This document shows positions 34,924 to 45,386 of a stretch of DNA of 64,000 nucleotides, piece after piece; position 1 is the stretch's first letter; each line of letters starts with the position of its first letter. The stretch is taken from positions 2,170,001 through 2,234,000 of the forward strand of contig JADNRZ010000006.1 of assembly GCA_015501605.1 (NCBI GenBank), given 5' to 3'. This DNA comes from Panaeolus papilionaceus. Lineage: Eukaryota; Basidiomycota; Agaricomycetes; Agaricales. Made by a program: the position numbers and the translations under genes. Under the pieces are notes generated by a model. It saw only the letters and a program-made list of their open reading frames with translations. It was not told where the DNA came from and ran no database searches.

Positions 34924-37900
34924 CGGAGCGACGAGAGGTGGCGTTGACTGTGGAATTTGTGGAAGGAGAATTGAGGGTGATAGGGAGTCGGTTACCGGAG
35001 AAAGAGAAGTTCAGTAAAACCGAACTTAAGGACGCATATTTGGAACAGATCGCAGAAATGGAAGTTTTTCAAGGGGAAATGAAACGAAAAATACATACCT
35101 ATTTGAACGAAAAATACCGAGCCATCGAGGATAAGAAGAAAGGAGTGAAGAAAGAGGGACAGACCTTTTGTACCTTTGGGCAATACGTGATGGGACGAAG
35201 ACCGCTGCGTGCGCAATATGGGAAGTACAAACCTGTAGCGCTGAAGGTGAAGCCGGTATTTCAAGAATTACCGGCGAGATTTAGAATCACGCGTAACATT
35301 ACTGGCGACCCATTAGCGGACTTACCAGAGCTACCCACGGTTCCGAGAGACTTTGAACCAACAGGAAGGTACACGAAGGAAAGAATGGAAGAAATGGATA
35401 AGGCGCATAGCGGTGATTTCCTGCTGCCAGAGGAAAGGAAGTTGCTGCACAACTTCATGATGATGCATGACCAGGCGTTTGCGTGGACTGATGAAGAAAG
35501 GGGTCATTTCAAAGAAGAATATTTCCCACCAGTAGTCATACCGGTGGTAGAGCATAAGCCCTGGGTGATGAAGAACATTCCGATACCGCCAGGTCTCTAC
35601 AACGAAGTCTGTGAAATGATAATGACTAAGTTGAAAGCGGGCGTGTATGAACCAACCAACTCTTCCTATCGAAGTCGATGGTTCCTGGTGCTGAAGAAGA
35701 ATGGGAAGCATCGGATTGTACATAGTCTTGAACCCCTGAACAAAGTGACAATAGCGCACTCAGGGCTACCACCAGCAACCGATGCTCTAGCAGAGAATTT
35801 CGCAGGCAGAGCATGTGGTGGGATTTTAGACCTGTACGTGGGGTATGACGAAAGGATGTTAGCCGAAGAATCGAGGGATTTGACGGCGTTCCAGACACCA
35901 TTCGGAGCGTTGAGGTTGACTACCTTGCCCATGGGGTGGACCAACTCCGTCCCCATCTTTCACGACGATGTAACTTATATATTGCAAGATGAAATTCCCG
36001 CCTACACTATCCCTTACATTGACGATGTGGCTATACGAGGACCAAAGACACGTTACGAGACAGGTGACGGAGACTGGGAAAGGACAGAAGCGAATAAGGG
36101 CATTCGGAGATTTGTGTGGGAGCACTTTACGAACATGAACCGGATCGTGCAAAGGATGAAATATAGTGGAGGGACGTTTTCGGGAATGAAATCAACCCTG
36201 TGTGCGGCAGAAATCACGGTGGTGGGGCACTTGTGTTCATATGAAGGAAGGAGAGCTGCACCTGAGAAACTGTGGACGCTGAAGAACTGGGCACCGTGTA
36301 AGGATGTGAGCGATTTACGGTCGTTCCTGGGAACGTTCGGAGTAGTGAGACCTTACATTAAGAATTATGCTGAAAAGGCGGAGGTGCTGCAGAAGCTTTT
36401 GAGAGGAAAGGTGAATTGGAAGTGGGGAGAGGCGGAACAAGCGTGTATGGACCGGATGAAGAAAGCACTGGATCATACGGAGTGCTTGAAACCGATAGAT
36501 TATGACGCACCAGGAAGAGTGGTGCTGTCTGTTGACACCTCATATGTAGCGGTGGGATATCACATCTACCAGGGAGATCCCAACGAGCCTAATAAGCGAA
36601 GATACGCCAGGTTCGGTTCGTTGGTTCTCAACGAAAGAGAACGGAGGTTCTCCCAACCCAAACGGGAGCTCTTCGGGCTGATGAAAGCGCTTAGTGTGTG
36701 TAAACATTGGTTGTACGGGTGTCGAAAACTAGTAGTGGAAACAGATGCGTCGTATATCTTCGGAATGTTGAAGAATGCCGGTCTGGGACCGAATGCGACG
36801 ATTAATCGCTGGATCGATGCCATATTGATGTTCCACTTCGAAATTCGACATGTGAAAGGAAAGACATTTGCAGTAGATGGACTGTCGAGACGACCACATG
36901 CTGAAGGAGATTTGGACGAGCGTGAGGGAGAAGAAAGTGATGACGAGGATGTGGGCTTTGGGGCACCGAAGTTAGTAAAAACGAATGAGGACGACCCTGA
37001 TCCACTAGAGTGGATGGATTTTAGAGAAGATATCGATACAAGGGGAGGTTATTATTTGAGAAGTGCGCTAAGTGTCGAGGCATTTGGGGAAGAAGCGGCA
37101 CAAGCGAGAGAAGAGGAAGTACAAAGAATTAAACATACCGAGAGTATTAAAGTCACACCGAGGGAAGAAAGACACCATGCGAGACTAGTCCAGTCGCTGA
37201 AACAAACGATTAAGACACCATTGGACGAGTTACTAGAAGCGGAGGATGAGACTTACCCAGAAGAGAAGCGATCGGTAGAAGGACAGCTACAGGATGAGAG
37301 ACTGGAGAAGATCAAGGAGTGGTTCGTAGATCCACAACGAATAATGAAGAAAATGGATCAGAAGGAATTCTTGACTTTCAGGAGGGCAGCGTCCCATTTC
37401 TTCATGGATAAAGAAGGCAGATTGTACAGGCGGGACCCAAATGACGAGCACAAGTTAGTGGTGAATAAAGAAAAGAGGATGTGGATGCTGAGAATGGCAC
37501 ACGACTCGCTGGGTCATCGAGGATTCTATGCGACGAAGACACTGATAAACAAGCGATTTTGGTGGCCGGAATATGAGCGGGATGTGAGTTGGTATGTCAA
37601 GAGTTGCCATCTTTGTCAAATACGACAGAGGGAGATGATCTCGATACCACCAACGCTCACACATACACCTTCATTATTCCAACGGGTGCACATGGACACG
37701 ATGCACATGACACCAAGCTCAAACGGACGCAAATATATTTTACACGCAAGAGACTCGTTATCGTCATGGGTGGAAGCACGGGCAGTGAAGAAAGAGTCGG
37801 CGAAGCAGATTGCGGATTTTATATTCGAGGAGATATTGTGCAGATGGGGCACGGTGAGGGAGATAATCACGGACAATGGAACACCTTTCAAAGCGGCAGT

Positions 37901-38711
37901 AGCGTGGATTGCTCAGAAATATGGTATTAAGTACATAACGATATCACCCTATAACTCTAAGGCGAACGGAAAGATCGAGCGCCCCCATTGGGATATCCGA
38001 CAGATGTTATTCAAAGCTACGAGTGGCGATACGTCGAAATGGTATTGGTTCTTGAACCATGTGCTATGGGCAGATAGGATATCAGTGAGGAAAGGACTAG
38101 GGTGCTCACCATACTTCATGGTTACAGGAGCGCACCCGGTTTTACCTCTGGACTTGACAGAAGCCACCTGGCTAGTTAGGTTGCCGGATAGGACTCTGAG
38201 TACGGCAGAGCTTATTGGATATCGGGCGCGCGCACTGGCGAAACATCGTGCACATGTGGAGGAAATGGTAGAGAGAATCGATGAGCGCAAGCGAAAGGCA
38301 TTGGTGAAGTTTGAGGAGGAGAATAAAAATAAAATTAAGAACTATACCTTTACGAGGGGAGATTTGGTGTTGGTTCGAAACACCATTGTGGAAGGATCAT
38401 TAGATAAGAAAATGAAGGAACGATACCTAGGTCCTATGGTGGTTCTAGAGAGACTCGAGGGTGGCGCATACATTGTAGCTGAGCTTGATGGGTCTGTGTG
38501 GCAGAATAAGGTCGCAGCATTTCGTGTAATCCCTTACTTCTCCCGAAGAAAAATGAGTCTACCTAAAGAACTTGAAGAGTTTATGGACTTGTCAAGGGAG
38601 GAACTGAAGAAGCTCACACGAATTCTGGCGGAGGGTAAAGAGAAAGACGACGACTTTATATTCGAAGGCAGGAATTTGGAAATACAAGAGGAAGCAACCG
38701 AGGACGGATGA
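34917..38711 (+). CDS. pol: Pol: reverse transcriptase, RNase H, integrase
   Basis: The frame is intact over 1,264 codons. The reverse transcriptase palm motif is YIDD (in PYIDDVAIRG). RNase H acidic residues are seen in VVLSVDTSY and LVVETDASYIF. The integrase zinc-binding region is HDSLGHRGF ... CHLCQ, followed by the catalytic core with aspartates in HMDTMHM and ITDNGTPF and glutamate in NGKIERPHW. A GPY/F-like module (GPMVVLERLEGGAYIV) follows; no chromodomain was recognised. The order RT-RNase H-integrase places it in Ty3/gypsy. It copies the RNA genome and inserts the cDNA. It overlaps the protease frame by 7 bases, consistent with -1 frameshifting. Confidence 0.9.
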   Translation: MLTERREVALTVEFVEGELRVIGSRLPEKEKFSKTELKDAYLEQIAEMEVFQGEMKRKIHTYLNEKYRAIEDKKKGVKKEGQTFCTFGQYVMGRRPLRAQYGKYKPVALKVKPVFQELPARFRITRNITGDPLADLPELPTVPRDFEPTGRYTKERMEEMDKAHSGDFLLPEERKLLHNFMMMHDQAFAWTDEERGHFKEEYFPPVVIPVVEHKPWVMKNIPIPPGLYNEVCEMIMTKLKAGVYEPTNSSYRSRWFLVLKKNGKHRIVHSLEPLNKVTIAHSGLPPATDALAENFAGRACGGILDLYVGYDERMLAEESRDLTAFQTPFGALRLTTLPMGWTNSVPIFHDDVTYILQDEIPAYTIPYIDDVAIRGPKTRYETGDGDWERTEANKGIRRFVWEHFTNMNRIVQRMKYSGGTFSGMKSTLCAAEITVVGHLCSYEGRRAAPEKLWTLKNWAPCKDVSDLRSFLGTFGVVRPYIKNYAEKAEVLQKLLRGKVNWKWGEAEQACMDRMKKALDHTECLKPIDYDAPGRVVLSVDTSYVAVGYHIYQGDPNEPNKRRYARFGSLVLNERERRFSQPKRELFGLMKALSVCKHWLYGCRKLVVETDASYIFGMLKNAGLGPNATINRWIDAILMFHFEIRHVKGKTFAVDGLSRRPHAEGDLDEREGEESDDEDVGFGAPKLVKTNEDDPDPLEWMDFREDIDTRGGYYLRSALSVEAFGEEAAQAREEEVQRIKHTESIKVTPREERHHARLVQSLKQTIKTPLDELLEAEDETYPEEKRSVEGQLQDERLEKIKEWFVDPQRIMKKMDQKEFLTFRRAASHFFMDKEGRLYRRDPNDEHKLVVNKEKRMWMLRMAHDSLGHRGFYATKTLINKRFWWPEYERDVSWYVKSCHLCQIRQREMISIPPTLTHTPSLFQRVHMDTMHMTPSSNGRKYILHARDSLSSWVEARAVKKESAKQIADFIFEEILCRWGTVREIITDNGTPFKAAVAWIAQKYGIKYITISPYNSKANGKIERPHWDIRQMLFKATSGDTSKWYWFLNHVLWADRISVRKGLGCSPYFMVTGAHPVLPLDLTEATWLVRLPDRTLSTAELIGYRARALAKHRAHVEEMVERIDERKRKALVKFEEENKNKIKNYTFTRGDLVLVRNTIVEGSLDKKMKERYLGPMVVLERLEGGAYIVAELDGSVWQNKVAAFRVIPYFSRRKMSLPKELEEFMDLSREELKKLTRILAEGKEKDDDFIFEGRNLEIQEEATEDG

Positions 38712-38807
38712 TTTAAAAAGTGAGAGAGGGGTAGGGATAGGTGTTGTAGCTACGAACTCAAAGCAATATATACACAACGACCCCAACTACACACAAAAAC
38801 CTCTAAG

Positions 38808-40094
38808 CTAATTACCACGACGACGAGTGGAACGAGGCGGCTCGGTAACAGTCTCGATGAGGGAGCGAATAAAGTCGCGGATGCGAGTCATCGTGTTGAT
38901 ACGGGCCTGCATCATGTCAAACTCGATCTCGAGCTCACCAATGACACCCAAGGGACCGTAATGGCGAGGATCGGAAGGCGGGAAACGTTGGTTGTTATGA
39001 TTGTTTTCAGCGAGACGAGGACGGTCAGCAGAGCGACGAGAGCCGGAGTCGCGATCGTGAGATGAAGAGGGTTCGTCGAAGCGAGAACGAGGGCGCGGAG
39101 CTGGAGAGGCAGCGACGGACTCATCGGCCTTGCGCTTGCGAGACTTGAGAGCCTGATATTTGAGGTATGAAGGAGAGTGAATGTCGATAGAAGGAAGTGA
39201 AGAGTAGGAAAGCATGAAAGGAAAATCGTACGGAGTAAAGCGCTACGAATAAGTAAGATAATAAGAGAAGAGAAGAAAAAGAAAACGAACCGAAGTGTCT
39301 GGAGCAGCAGCAGGACGAGAAATGGTGCTGACCTCAACAGCACCACTGTCACTGCGCTCGGAAGAGCCGTCAGACGCAGTAGGAGCAGCGGATTCGAACA
39401 TAACCTTGCAAGCGTTCAGGGTTATGTGCTGAAAGGAAGTGGATAGACGTACGACGTCGACATCACCGAATAAAGAAGCGGTGGACTGGGGAGTGTCGTT
39501 GCGATCAGCTTTCGGCTCCGTAGGGACATTAGGCTTCGTAATAACATCGTTGGTGGATGCAAAGACCGGAGCAGGAACGGCTTTGAGTTTAGAAGAAACG
39601 GAAGCTTCGTCAAGTTTATCCTGAGCAGCCTCGGAACGGCGCTTGGTCTAGGAAAAGAAGTATAAGCAAGAAGACCCAAAAGAAAAGAAAGTAAAACACA
39701 CCGGAGGGCGAAGTTTAGCGGCCTCTTGAGCAGTACGAACCTCGAGAAGACCAGAAATGGTCTTCATGAGATTATCAATGCCATCGGTGAAGCAGCGCGG
39801 GACTTCGACATAGGGATGAGTACGACCGATGCTCTGATAGTGAGCATGTATAGCCGTAATGAGGTCAACGGCAGCGGACTTCTGGACGACTCGGGACAAG
39901 TCGTCCTTCCAAAAGATCTAGAAGAAAGAACTAAGGGATGACGAGAAGAAAAGAAAAAGGTCAAGACTTACTGCAATCTCAGCAGCACTGTTCAACTCGC
40001 GAACCTGACGGGGTGGGGTGTAGTCAGCATCGTTGAAACCAGCCAAGTGGCGCTTGATGTCAGAAAGAGCGGGTTCGAATGAGAAGGGAGCCAT
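38808..40094 (-). CDS. Antisense spliced gene B of the retrotransposon, 376 aa
   Basis: Four exons join in phase with canonical sites: 40094-39972, 39917-39702, 39647-39291 and 39242-38808. The ATG at 40094 lies about 45 bp below a clear TATAAAAG box. The protein begins APFSFEPALSDIKRH, has a helical-looking middle (DNLMKTISGLLEVRTAQEAA) and a basic stretch, KSRKRKADES, that may be a nuclear signal. Near the C-terminus ELEIEFDMMQARINTMTRI could form a coiled coil. The family is unknown. It lies convergently 96 bp downstream of pol and is free of stops, so it appears maintained as part of the element rather than accidental. Confidence 0.7.
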
Positions 40095-40137
40095 GTCGTA
40101 GAACGAAAGGATGAGGAATTACGAAGAATAAGATAGG

Positions 40138-40145
40138 CTTTTATA
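40138..40145 (-). promoter_or_regulatory. TATA box of antisense gene B
   Basis: TATAAAAG on the minus strand, 44-51 bp upstream of the ATG at 40094, in a pyrimidine-rich context. It supports independent antisense transcription. Confidence 0.6.
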
Positions 40146-40302
40146 CGAAAAGAAGGGCACCGAAGATGAGAAAAAGGGGTAGAAAACCCGATGAGATTAT
40201 GCAAATAGGAGGAAGAGGCTACAGGAGGGGAGCAACTACGGTACGGAACTCCTACGGAAAAATCACACAAGGTGAAAAACTACCAGAACATTTCCAACGA
40301 GA

Positions 40303-41492
40303 TCACAAGACGACAGCTTCAGGAGCATCTACTGAGGGCGCATCCGCTTCCCCTGATGCTGAGAGCCGCGGTTCCGGCCCTGGTTCTTCATTCGAGAGCG
40401 AAATTGAGTCGATCTGCGGGAGGACGAAGTTGACGGCAGGGAAGGAGGGCGATCCTGGTTCCGACTCGGAGTCTGTAACAGGAACGAGAGGAGGCATGGA
40501 TGGCTAAGGTCAACAATGAGGAAGGAAGAAGAAGAGATAAGTGGTGAAAGGATACATACGGATGCAAAGGGATCAGCATCGAAATAGTTAGGGAGGGAAG
40601 CGTTTACAATAGCCGTAGCAGAAGTGATAGGAGCTACCGGGGCATTGAACAACTCATGAACTCGGCGGAGAGTCTCGTGATCAGGATCGGTGGGGGGACG
40701 ATTGTGATTCGAGAGCCAGAGGCTAAGGTTTACCAAGCGCTCGTGGATGACTTGCCAATCCATTAGGGAAACCGTAGCGTCGGAACGAGCGATCTCATCA
40801 GGCTAGTAAAGAGACGGTCAGAAGAGAGCTCCACACCAAGAAATAAAACACATACCAAGCGCCGAAGGACAAATCGGAAGTATCTCTGCATGATACGACC
40901 GTCCCAGATGCGAGCGAACAGGAGAGTGTCTACATCCGTGACCCAGAAGTACGGAACGATATGACCAGGGCGGAAATCACTGACCAGAGAGGTGTTGACC
41001 CCTAAGGTACGATGGCCTTGAAGGGAGAACTGGGAGTAATCAGAAGAAGAAACACAGTAAAACTCGGGAAGCGGACTTACCTCAGTCAGCTCAGACTTGA
41101 AGAGGGCAGGACCATCGTCGCCATCAGGCATGCAGAGCAAGGCGAGATGAGAACGGATGTAGGAAGTCCGGAGGACAGGGTAGAGAATGTGTAAACGGTC
41201 AAGGAGGAACACCACGACACGACCGCGTGTGACCACAGCAGGGTGGATACGAGACGCGGGATCGCGAGCCATCTGAGGAACAGGACAAATAAAACTCAAC
41301 CAATTTCCAAGCTTTGGGAATAAGATTACGAAGATGTACCAACGTGTGTGCAACTGTTTCCAAACGGTTCTGGAGGATGGTGGAATCATCAAAGGAAGGC
41401 TTGAGGCGTTCACTGGTAATGCTCCAGACTTCGAAGAGAGTATCGTCGACGTCTTCCCAGCGTGTTTCAGTAGCAGTAGCGATGGAGGACAT
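40303..41492 (-). CDS. Antisense spliced gene A of the retrotransposon, 320 aa
   Basis: Five exons join in phase: 41492-41340, 41272-41081, 41029-40856, 40802-40560 and 40503-40303, with introns of 51-67 bp. The ATG lies about 140 bp inside the 3' LTR boundary and about 40 bp below TATTTATAG. The middle resembles a globular domain (SDFRPGHIVPYFWVTDVDTL, RRLPDEIARSDATV), and the C-terminus is acidic and Ser/Pro-rich. No family recognised. The position recalls the env-like or accessory genes some gypsy lineages carry after pol, but it is antisense and spliced, so it is not an ordinary envelope gene. Confidence 0.7.
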
Positions 41493-41528
41493 GGTGCTGA
41501 GGAACGAATGAGAGGAGCAGTCGGGCGC

Positions 41529-41536
41529 TATAAATA
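41529..41536 (-). promoter_or_regulatory. TATA-like box of antisense gene A
   Basis: TATTTATA on the minus strand (TATAAATA on the plus) lies about 37 bp upstream of the ATG at 41492 and within 100 bp of the 3' LTR. Confidence 0.4.
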
Positions 41537-41623
41537 GGCACCGAATAAACTTACCAAGGGAAAACAGAAATGGTGAACGCGGATAAGGAGCAGGTGACCG
41601 AGGACGGTCATTTCAAATTTAGT

Positions 41624-41633
41624 GAGGGGGAGA
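41624..41633 (+). promoter_or_regulatory. Polypurine tract
   Basis: GAGGGGGAGA directly abuts the first base of the 3' LTR, the expected place for the plus-strand primer. Confidence 0.75.
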
Positions 41634-42493
41634 TGATAGGGCTGGGCCCCGACTCAGGAGAATTTACGGATTAAGGTTGAAACGAAGAGCACAATAGGAC
41701 GGCGGGAGGAAGTGCACGTGTCCATCTGTGGGAACAGCGTCAGTACGAAATACAGGACTGATAATGTTCAGCGAAACAGAAAAGAACATTTACTCACCTA
41801 CCAACGGGTACGGGCGCTACCACTCCTGCCAGTAACCTCACAAAGCCGAGCCCTCCCTATCGAGAATAGGGGAAACCACTTACCATAACGGGGTGTCGAG
41901 CGCTTGAGACGACCTACATGTGATAACCGTAAGGCCGGGATACGAGTTACCGAGGAAAGGGTCAGCTGAGTACCAAGACACCAAGAACGAGGTCGAGACC
42001 GATCGGAATGGAATAAGAGATACCAAGTTAAGACAAAACCTAAGCAAGCCAAGGGAACGAACTTAGAAGAAAAAGGGGGAAATAAACGATAGAAAATAGT
42101 ATAAATAGGCAGAGAAATCAACATGTAATATCAGAGAATCCCCCATAGAAATCTACAGGTTGAATCTAAAGCTATTGAGGATTTGTCAGCCCAAAGCAGA
42201 GCTTAAGTCAAGCAGCGTCGAGTGAACAGTTAGCCAAGAAGAAAAGGAATTCATTTAGAAGTCAGATCACCATTATTGGTTTTTAGCCGCTTCCGCGTCG
42301 GAGGACAACGAGCAAAGAACATTCTATTTCGGTTACGGATTACAGGGACGGATTAGTCTACGCGTAACTACGGAGTTTCCCCATTGCCCCCAACGAACTA
42401 GAACTCGACCTCGGCATTAACCCCAGATATCCCCCGCTCTCGACAGCCAGTCTCGAGCGTGTGTGTGTGTTGGTGTCCGTAACGAGCTCGTCA
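41634..42493 (+). repeat. 3' LTR, 860 bp, intact
   Basis: Starts TGATAGGG and ends GTCA, with TATAAATAG at 42100-42108. It matches the 5' LTR base for base wherever compared and lacks the 1,548-bp insert, which shows the insert arrived after the retrotransposon. Confidence 0.9.
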
Positions 42494-42850
42494 GCGTGCT
42501 CCGATAGACTATAACAGGTATCGAAAGGCATGGAAGCACAAGACGCTTGTGTTGCCTCCTGATATGCCGCCTTTGGACGAGTTTATTAAATGTATCGACC
42601 GTCGAAGACCTGTAAGCTCTTTACTGGATGCTCGCGTATGTTATATTGGTGCTGATCAGATGCATAATCTCAGGTGGCTCCGCCGTCGACAGTGCCAACC
42701 ATCCCCGACATCCCAGACTCTGAGTTCTCCAAGTTGTTCAAGGAATCTCTCGGCGACGCCGATGATTGGTCTGGATACATGAATGCCATCCTAGCAGAGG
42801 GCGATGAAGCACTCATGGACGAAGACATCGAGAATAAGCAGCAGCAGTGA
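42494..42850 (+). pseudogene. Host gene X, 3' part
   Basis: After the GCGT duplication, codons 42498-42611 continue the frame from 29685 (DYNRYRKAWKHKTLVLPPDM). Intron 42612-42673 (gtaagc...ctcag, 62 bp) is followed by exon 42674-42850, ending in TGA. The C-terminus is acidic and Gln-rich (GDADDWSGYMNAIL, IENKQQQ). With the 5' part the uninterrupted protein would be about 197 residues. No family recognised. Confidence 0.6.
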
Positions 42851-43429
42851 CGTGCCCAGCATCAATATACACTCTTCGTCGTCCTGCGTCTCGAAATGAC
42901 CATGTCAGTTCGTCTGCGGGGTTGATCCTCTTTATTACGTTCCCCAATATGGCGCCTTCTTGTATACGAGATGGCTTACCCGCGCTCCTACTTCGACCGC
43001 TAGATAGTACCTCACGCTTATTCATTGTAACATACGCATTTGCAATACCGATTGATTTCTCGTCACAGCCTCAGTTTGAGTATTAGGTTTGATCATTGTG
43101 GGAGTAGTCAAGAGACTATTGAGGCCCCGGGCTCAAGGTCAACTGGCTCCCCTTGCCACAATGGCGGCAGGCAAGCCCCACTCAACAGCATTTGCTTAGG
43201 CATCGTTCGCATTCGGAATGCGAAAAACATGTTGTAATATTCAATACTCGAAATGCGGTGTTAAGCCATCTTGTCACTCTGATTCGTGACAGAATCCCCA
43301 TTGATGGGCGTGATTCAGATGACATTGGATTGCAGTACGATTGTAGGGCAGCACACTGTTTGAACACAACCACCACAGCCTTCTAATATCGGAATATCTC
43401 TGTCTCTTCTTTTCTACTTTCCCTACTAA
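42851..43429 (+). other. Intergenic
   Basis: Contains no coding-like frame beyond about 80 codons. Pyrimidine-rich DNA near 43.39-43.43 kb precedes the F-box-like frame and may be its promoter or an intron end. Confidence 0.4.
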
Positions 43430-43430
43430 G

Positions 43431-44275
43431 CCAGATCCAACTAATAACCTACGAAGTTCCACTAGACATCATCGAGCATCTAAAAAATACCCGGTCCTAT
43501 GAAACCATCCATGCTATGGGGAGGGTTTCCTCTGGTTGCCTCCATCTTGCGCGTAAAGCCATCTTCACGACGCACACCGTCCAGCTGTATGCAGATTGGC
43601 ACAGAGATTCTTTAGCATTTTTGCAATCTTTCCCTGATATTGTACCCTATATCCAGCAGCTGAAAATCGATCTGGACATTCCTGCGCCATCAAGCATTGG
43701 TGAAGCTGCAACGTTCCTTAGGCAGATAGAGTGCATCAATCGCCTCCGTATAACCACGACGGACCCTGATCCTGGCCAGTATTCTTATTCTTATACTTCT
43801 GACTTTCCTCCGTATAAGGACCTAGTTGCCCCGATACTTGAAATTCAGGCTCTGAAAGAACTGGAACTGGTCGTCGACTTGGGTTTCGGGTTTCGCTTTA
43901 CATCCCAACATGTGCTTTATATCCACCTCTCTGGCTGTCCTGGCGCTGATATAGAGTTTCCATCTCATCCCTTGAAAGAGGCGAGTCTGTTGGCACATAT
44001 GTAATTCCTATCCTGAGACGCGTTATCAGAGTTTTATGTCCAAGCTACAAACCGCTTGCGTGGCTTCCACTGTTGAAGAACTGGGGGAGGTCCTCCCATT
44101 AAAATCCTTCTCGATCGACCTCCTGGGTATAGAGCCCTATCGACCTTTCGCGGAGACCTTATATGATCTGCTCCCCAGCCTTCATCGCCTCCGGTTGGAA
44201 TATATCGCTATTAAGATAGCAGCGGCTAGAGATGGTCAGTTCTCCTCCTGCTACCACGTTTTAAGAACCAACTGA
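43431..44275 (+). pseudogene. F-box-like protein, frameshifted
   Basis: A frame entering near 43431 starts with an F-box-like segment (YEVPLDIIEHLKNTRSYETI, then SSGCLHLARKAIF). It continues as the leucine-rich type of protein common in agaricomycetes (PYIQQLKIDLDIP, LKELELVVDLGF) and stops at 44004 after EASLLAHM. A second frame, open from about 43.99 kb, continues naturally (SFMSKLQTACVASTVEEL, YDLLPSLHRLRLEYIAI) to 44275. The two differ by one frame with no good intron between, so a small indel near 43.997 kb is the simplest reading. F-box proteins select substrates for SCF ubiquitin ligases. Confidence 0.55.
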
Positions 44276-44401
44276 ATCCAGGTCGAATAAGAATAGACAT
44301 TGATTGCGTCTAAAGTGAGTTGGTAATGTATGCAATTTAACGGATTAAAAACTAATGAGCGTCATTAGCACCGAACGTTAAATGTCTACCAACCTCGCAT
44401 C

Positions 44402-45078
44402 ATGCGGCTCTCTACACGTCTATCATCACACCAAGGAAACCACAAACTAGCTACAACATCCCTCAAACGCAGCATAACTTTATACACGACACAAAGTACT
44501 CAAGCACACGAACTCTACGCGTCACATCTCGCCTATATAACAAGCCTATCAATTGGAAGCACGGCAGTGTCTTCGGGGGATGCCAGTCTCAAGCCTCTAT
44601 CAGCTATCAGAGAGCTTCACGATCTCGTGTCTCATAACGAACATGGGGATGTATCCCGACTGGCACTCGTTCTGGAACTACGAGAGCTGATGTACCACAG
44701 ACTATGGACTCGTTTCGGACATGCATTACAGCGTGCTGAAGATGCCCACGACATCACATTCCCCGTCGCTGCAGAAGTATCGCCGACAGAGCAGACTGAA
44801 ATGACACCAACAAGCGATGTTATGAAAGTGCTGAGAATTCACGTTCTCATATGCGGTTTAATTTTCTACACCCATGTGGGAGATGGAGATGCTACGCAGC
44901 CTAGAATGAAGAGGTTGCACGATATGCTGGATAGTGGCCATGGGGCCTTGAGTGCTTTGGGACCTTGCGGATGTGTGTATTTCTCTTAATGGGCCGCTCT
45001 CTGACTCCCAGTTGTTAATTTATATTTGCTATTTTACAGATACCTCTTGCGAATTCTACTCCTCTTCAAGTCCAGGTT
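44402..45078 (+). pseudogene. MAU2/Scc4-like cohesin loader, left fragment
   Basis: An ATG at 44402 opens a 191-codon exon to 44974; intron 44975-45039 (gtgtat...tacag) is followed by exon 45040-45078 (IPLANSTPLQVQV). The protein is helical and TPR-like (AIRELHDLVSHNEHGDVSRL, LVLELRELMYHRLW). The frame is cut after GTT by the 17-kb element and resumes at 62326. MAU2 with Scc2 loads cohesin on chromosomes. The assignment rests on my recollection of fungal MAU2 sequences and is moderate. The usual N-terminal part is not visible upstream, so this may already have been a partial duplicate. Confidence 0.5.
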
Positions 45079-45386
45079 CATCAGCAATGTTTGGGTCAGC
45101 TCCGGAGCGCTCTGTAGTGCCCCGTAGCACCGTAGTGCTGTAGCAAAGGGTACCCCTTTTGGAGTTGGTCCGATCAACTCCGTAATTACATGTAGCTTAA
45201 TGATGACGTCAGTAATGCTCTGTAGCGCTCTGTAGCGCTCCCATGACACTCTGCTCTGCTTGTAGGTGACCTGGTAATGCCCTGTTGCACTCCCACTGCA
45301 CTCTGCTCTGTTAGTAGGTGACCTGGTAATGCCCTGTGGCACTCCCATCGCACTCTGCTCTGCTATCAGGTGACCTGGTAGCTTTC
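45079..45386. repeat. Left terminus: inverted repeat, GTAGCAC cluster, 52-bp tandem repeat
   Basis: The first 10 bases match the right end inverted. Within 70 bp follow GTAGTGC, GTAGCAC and GTAGTGCTGTAGC. From about 45.2 kb three partial copies of a 52-bp unit occur (ACTCTGCTCTG at 45248, 45300 and 45352, each followed by GTGACCTGGTA). Such subterminal arrays are typical transposase binding regions. Confidence 0.8.

Larger units (their letters stand above)
29686..42493 (+). mobile_element. Ty3/gypsy LTR retrotransposon, nearly complete
   Basis: It is bounded by long terminal repeats that start TGATAGGG and end GCTCGTCA, with GCGT duplicated on each side (29682-29685 and 42494-42497). A primer-binding-like site follows the 5' LTR and a purine tract precedes the 3' LTR. 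Gag, protease and reverse transcriptase-RNase H-integrase follow in that order, which defines the Ty3/gypsy class. Two spliced genes lie antisense between pol and the 3' LTR. The two LTRs match wherever I compared them, including a translated 108-codon stretch, so insertion is recent. The 5' LTR is split by a 1,548-bp DNA element. Confidence 0.9.
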
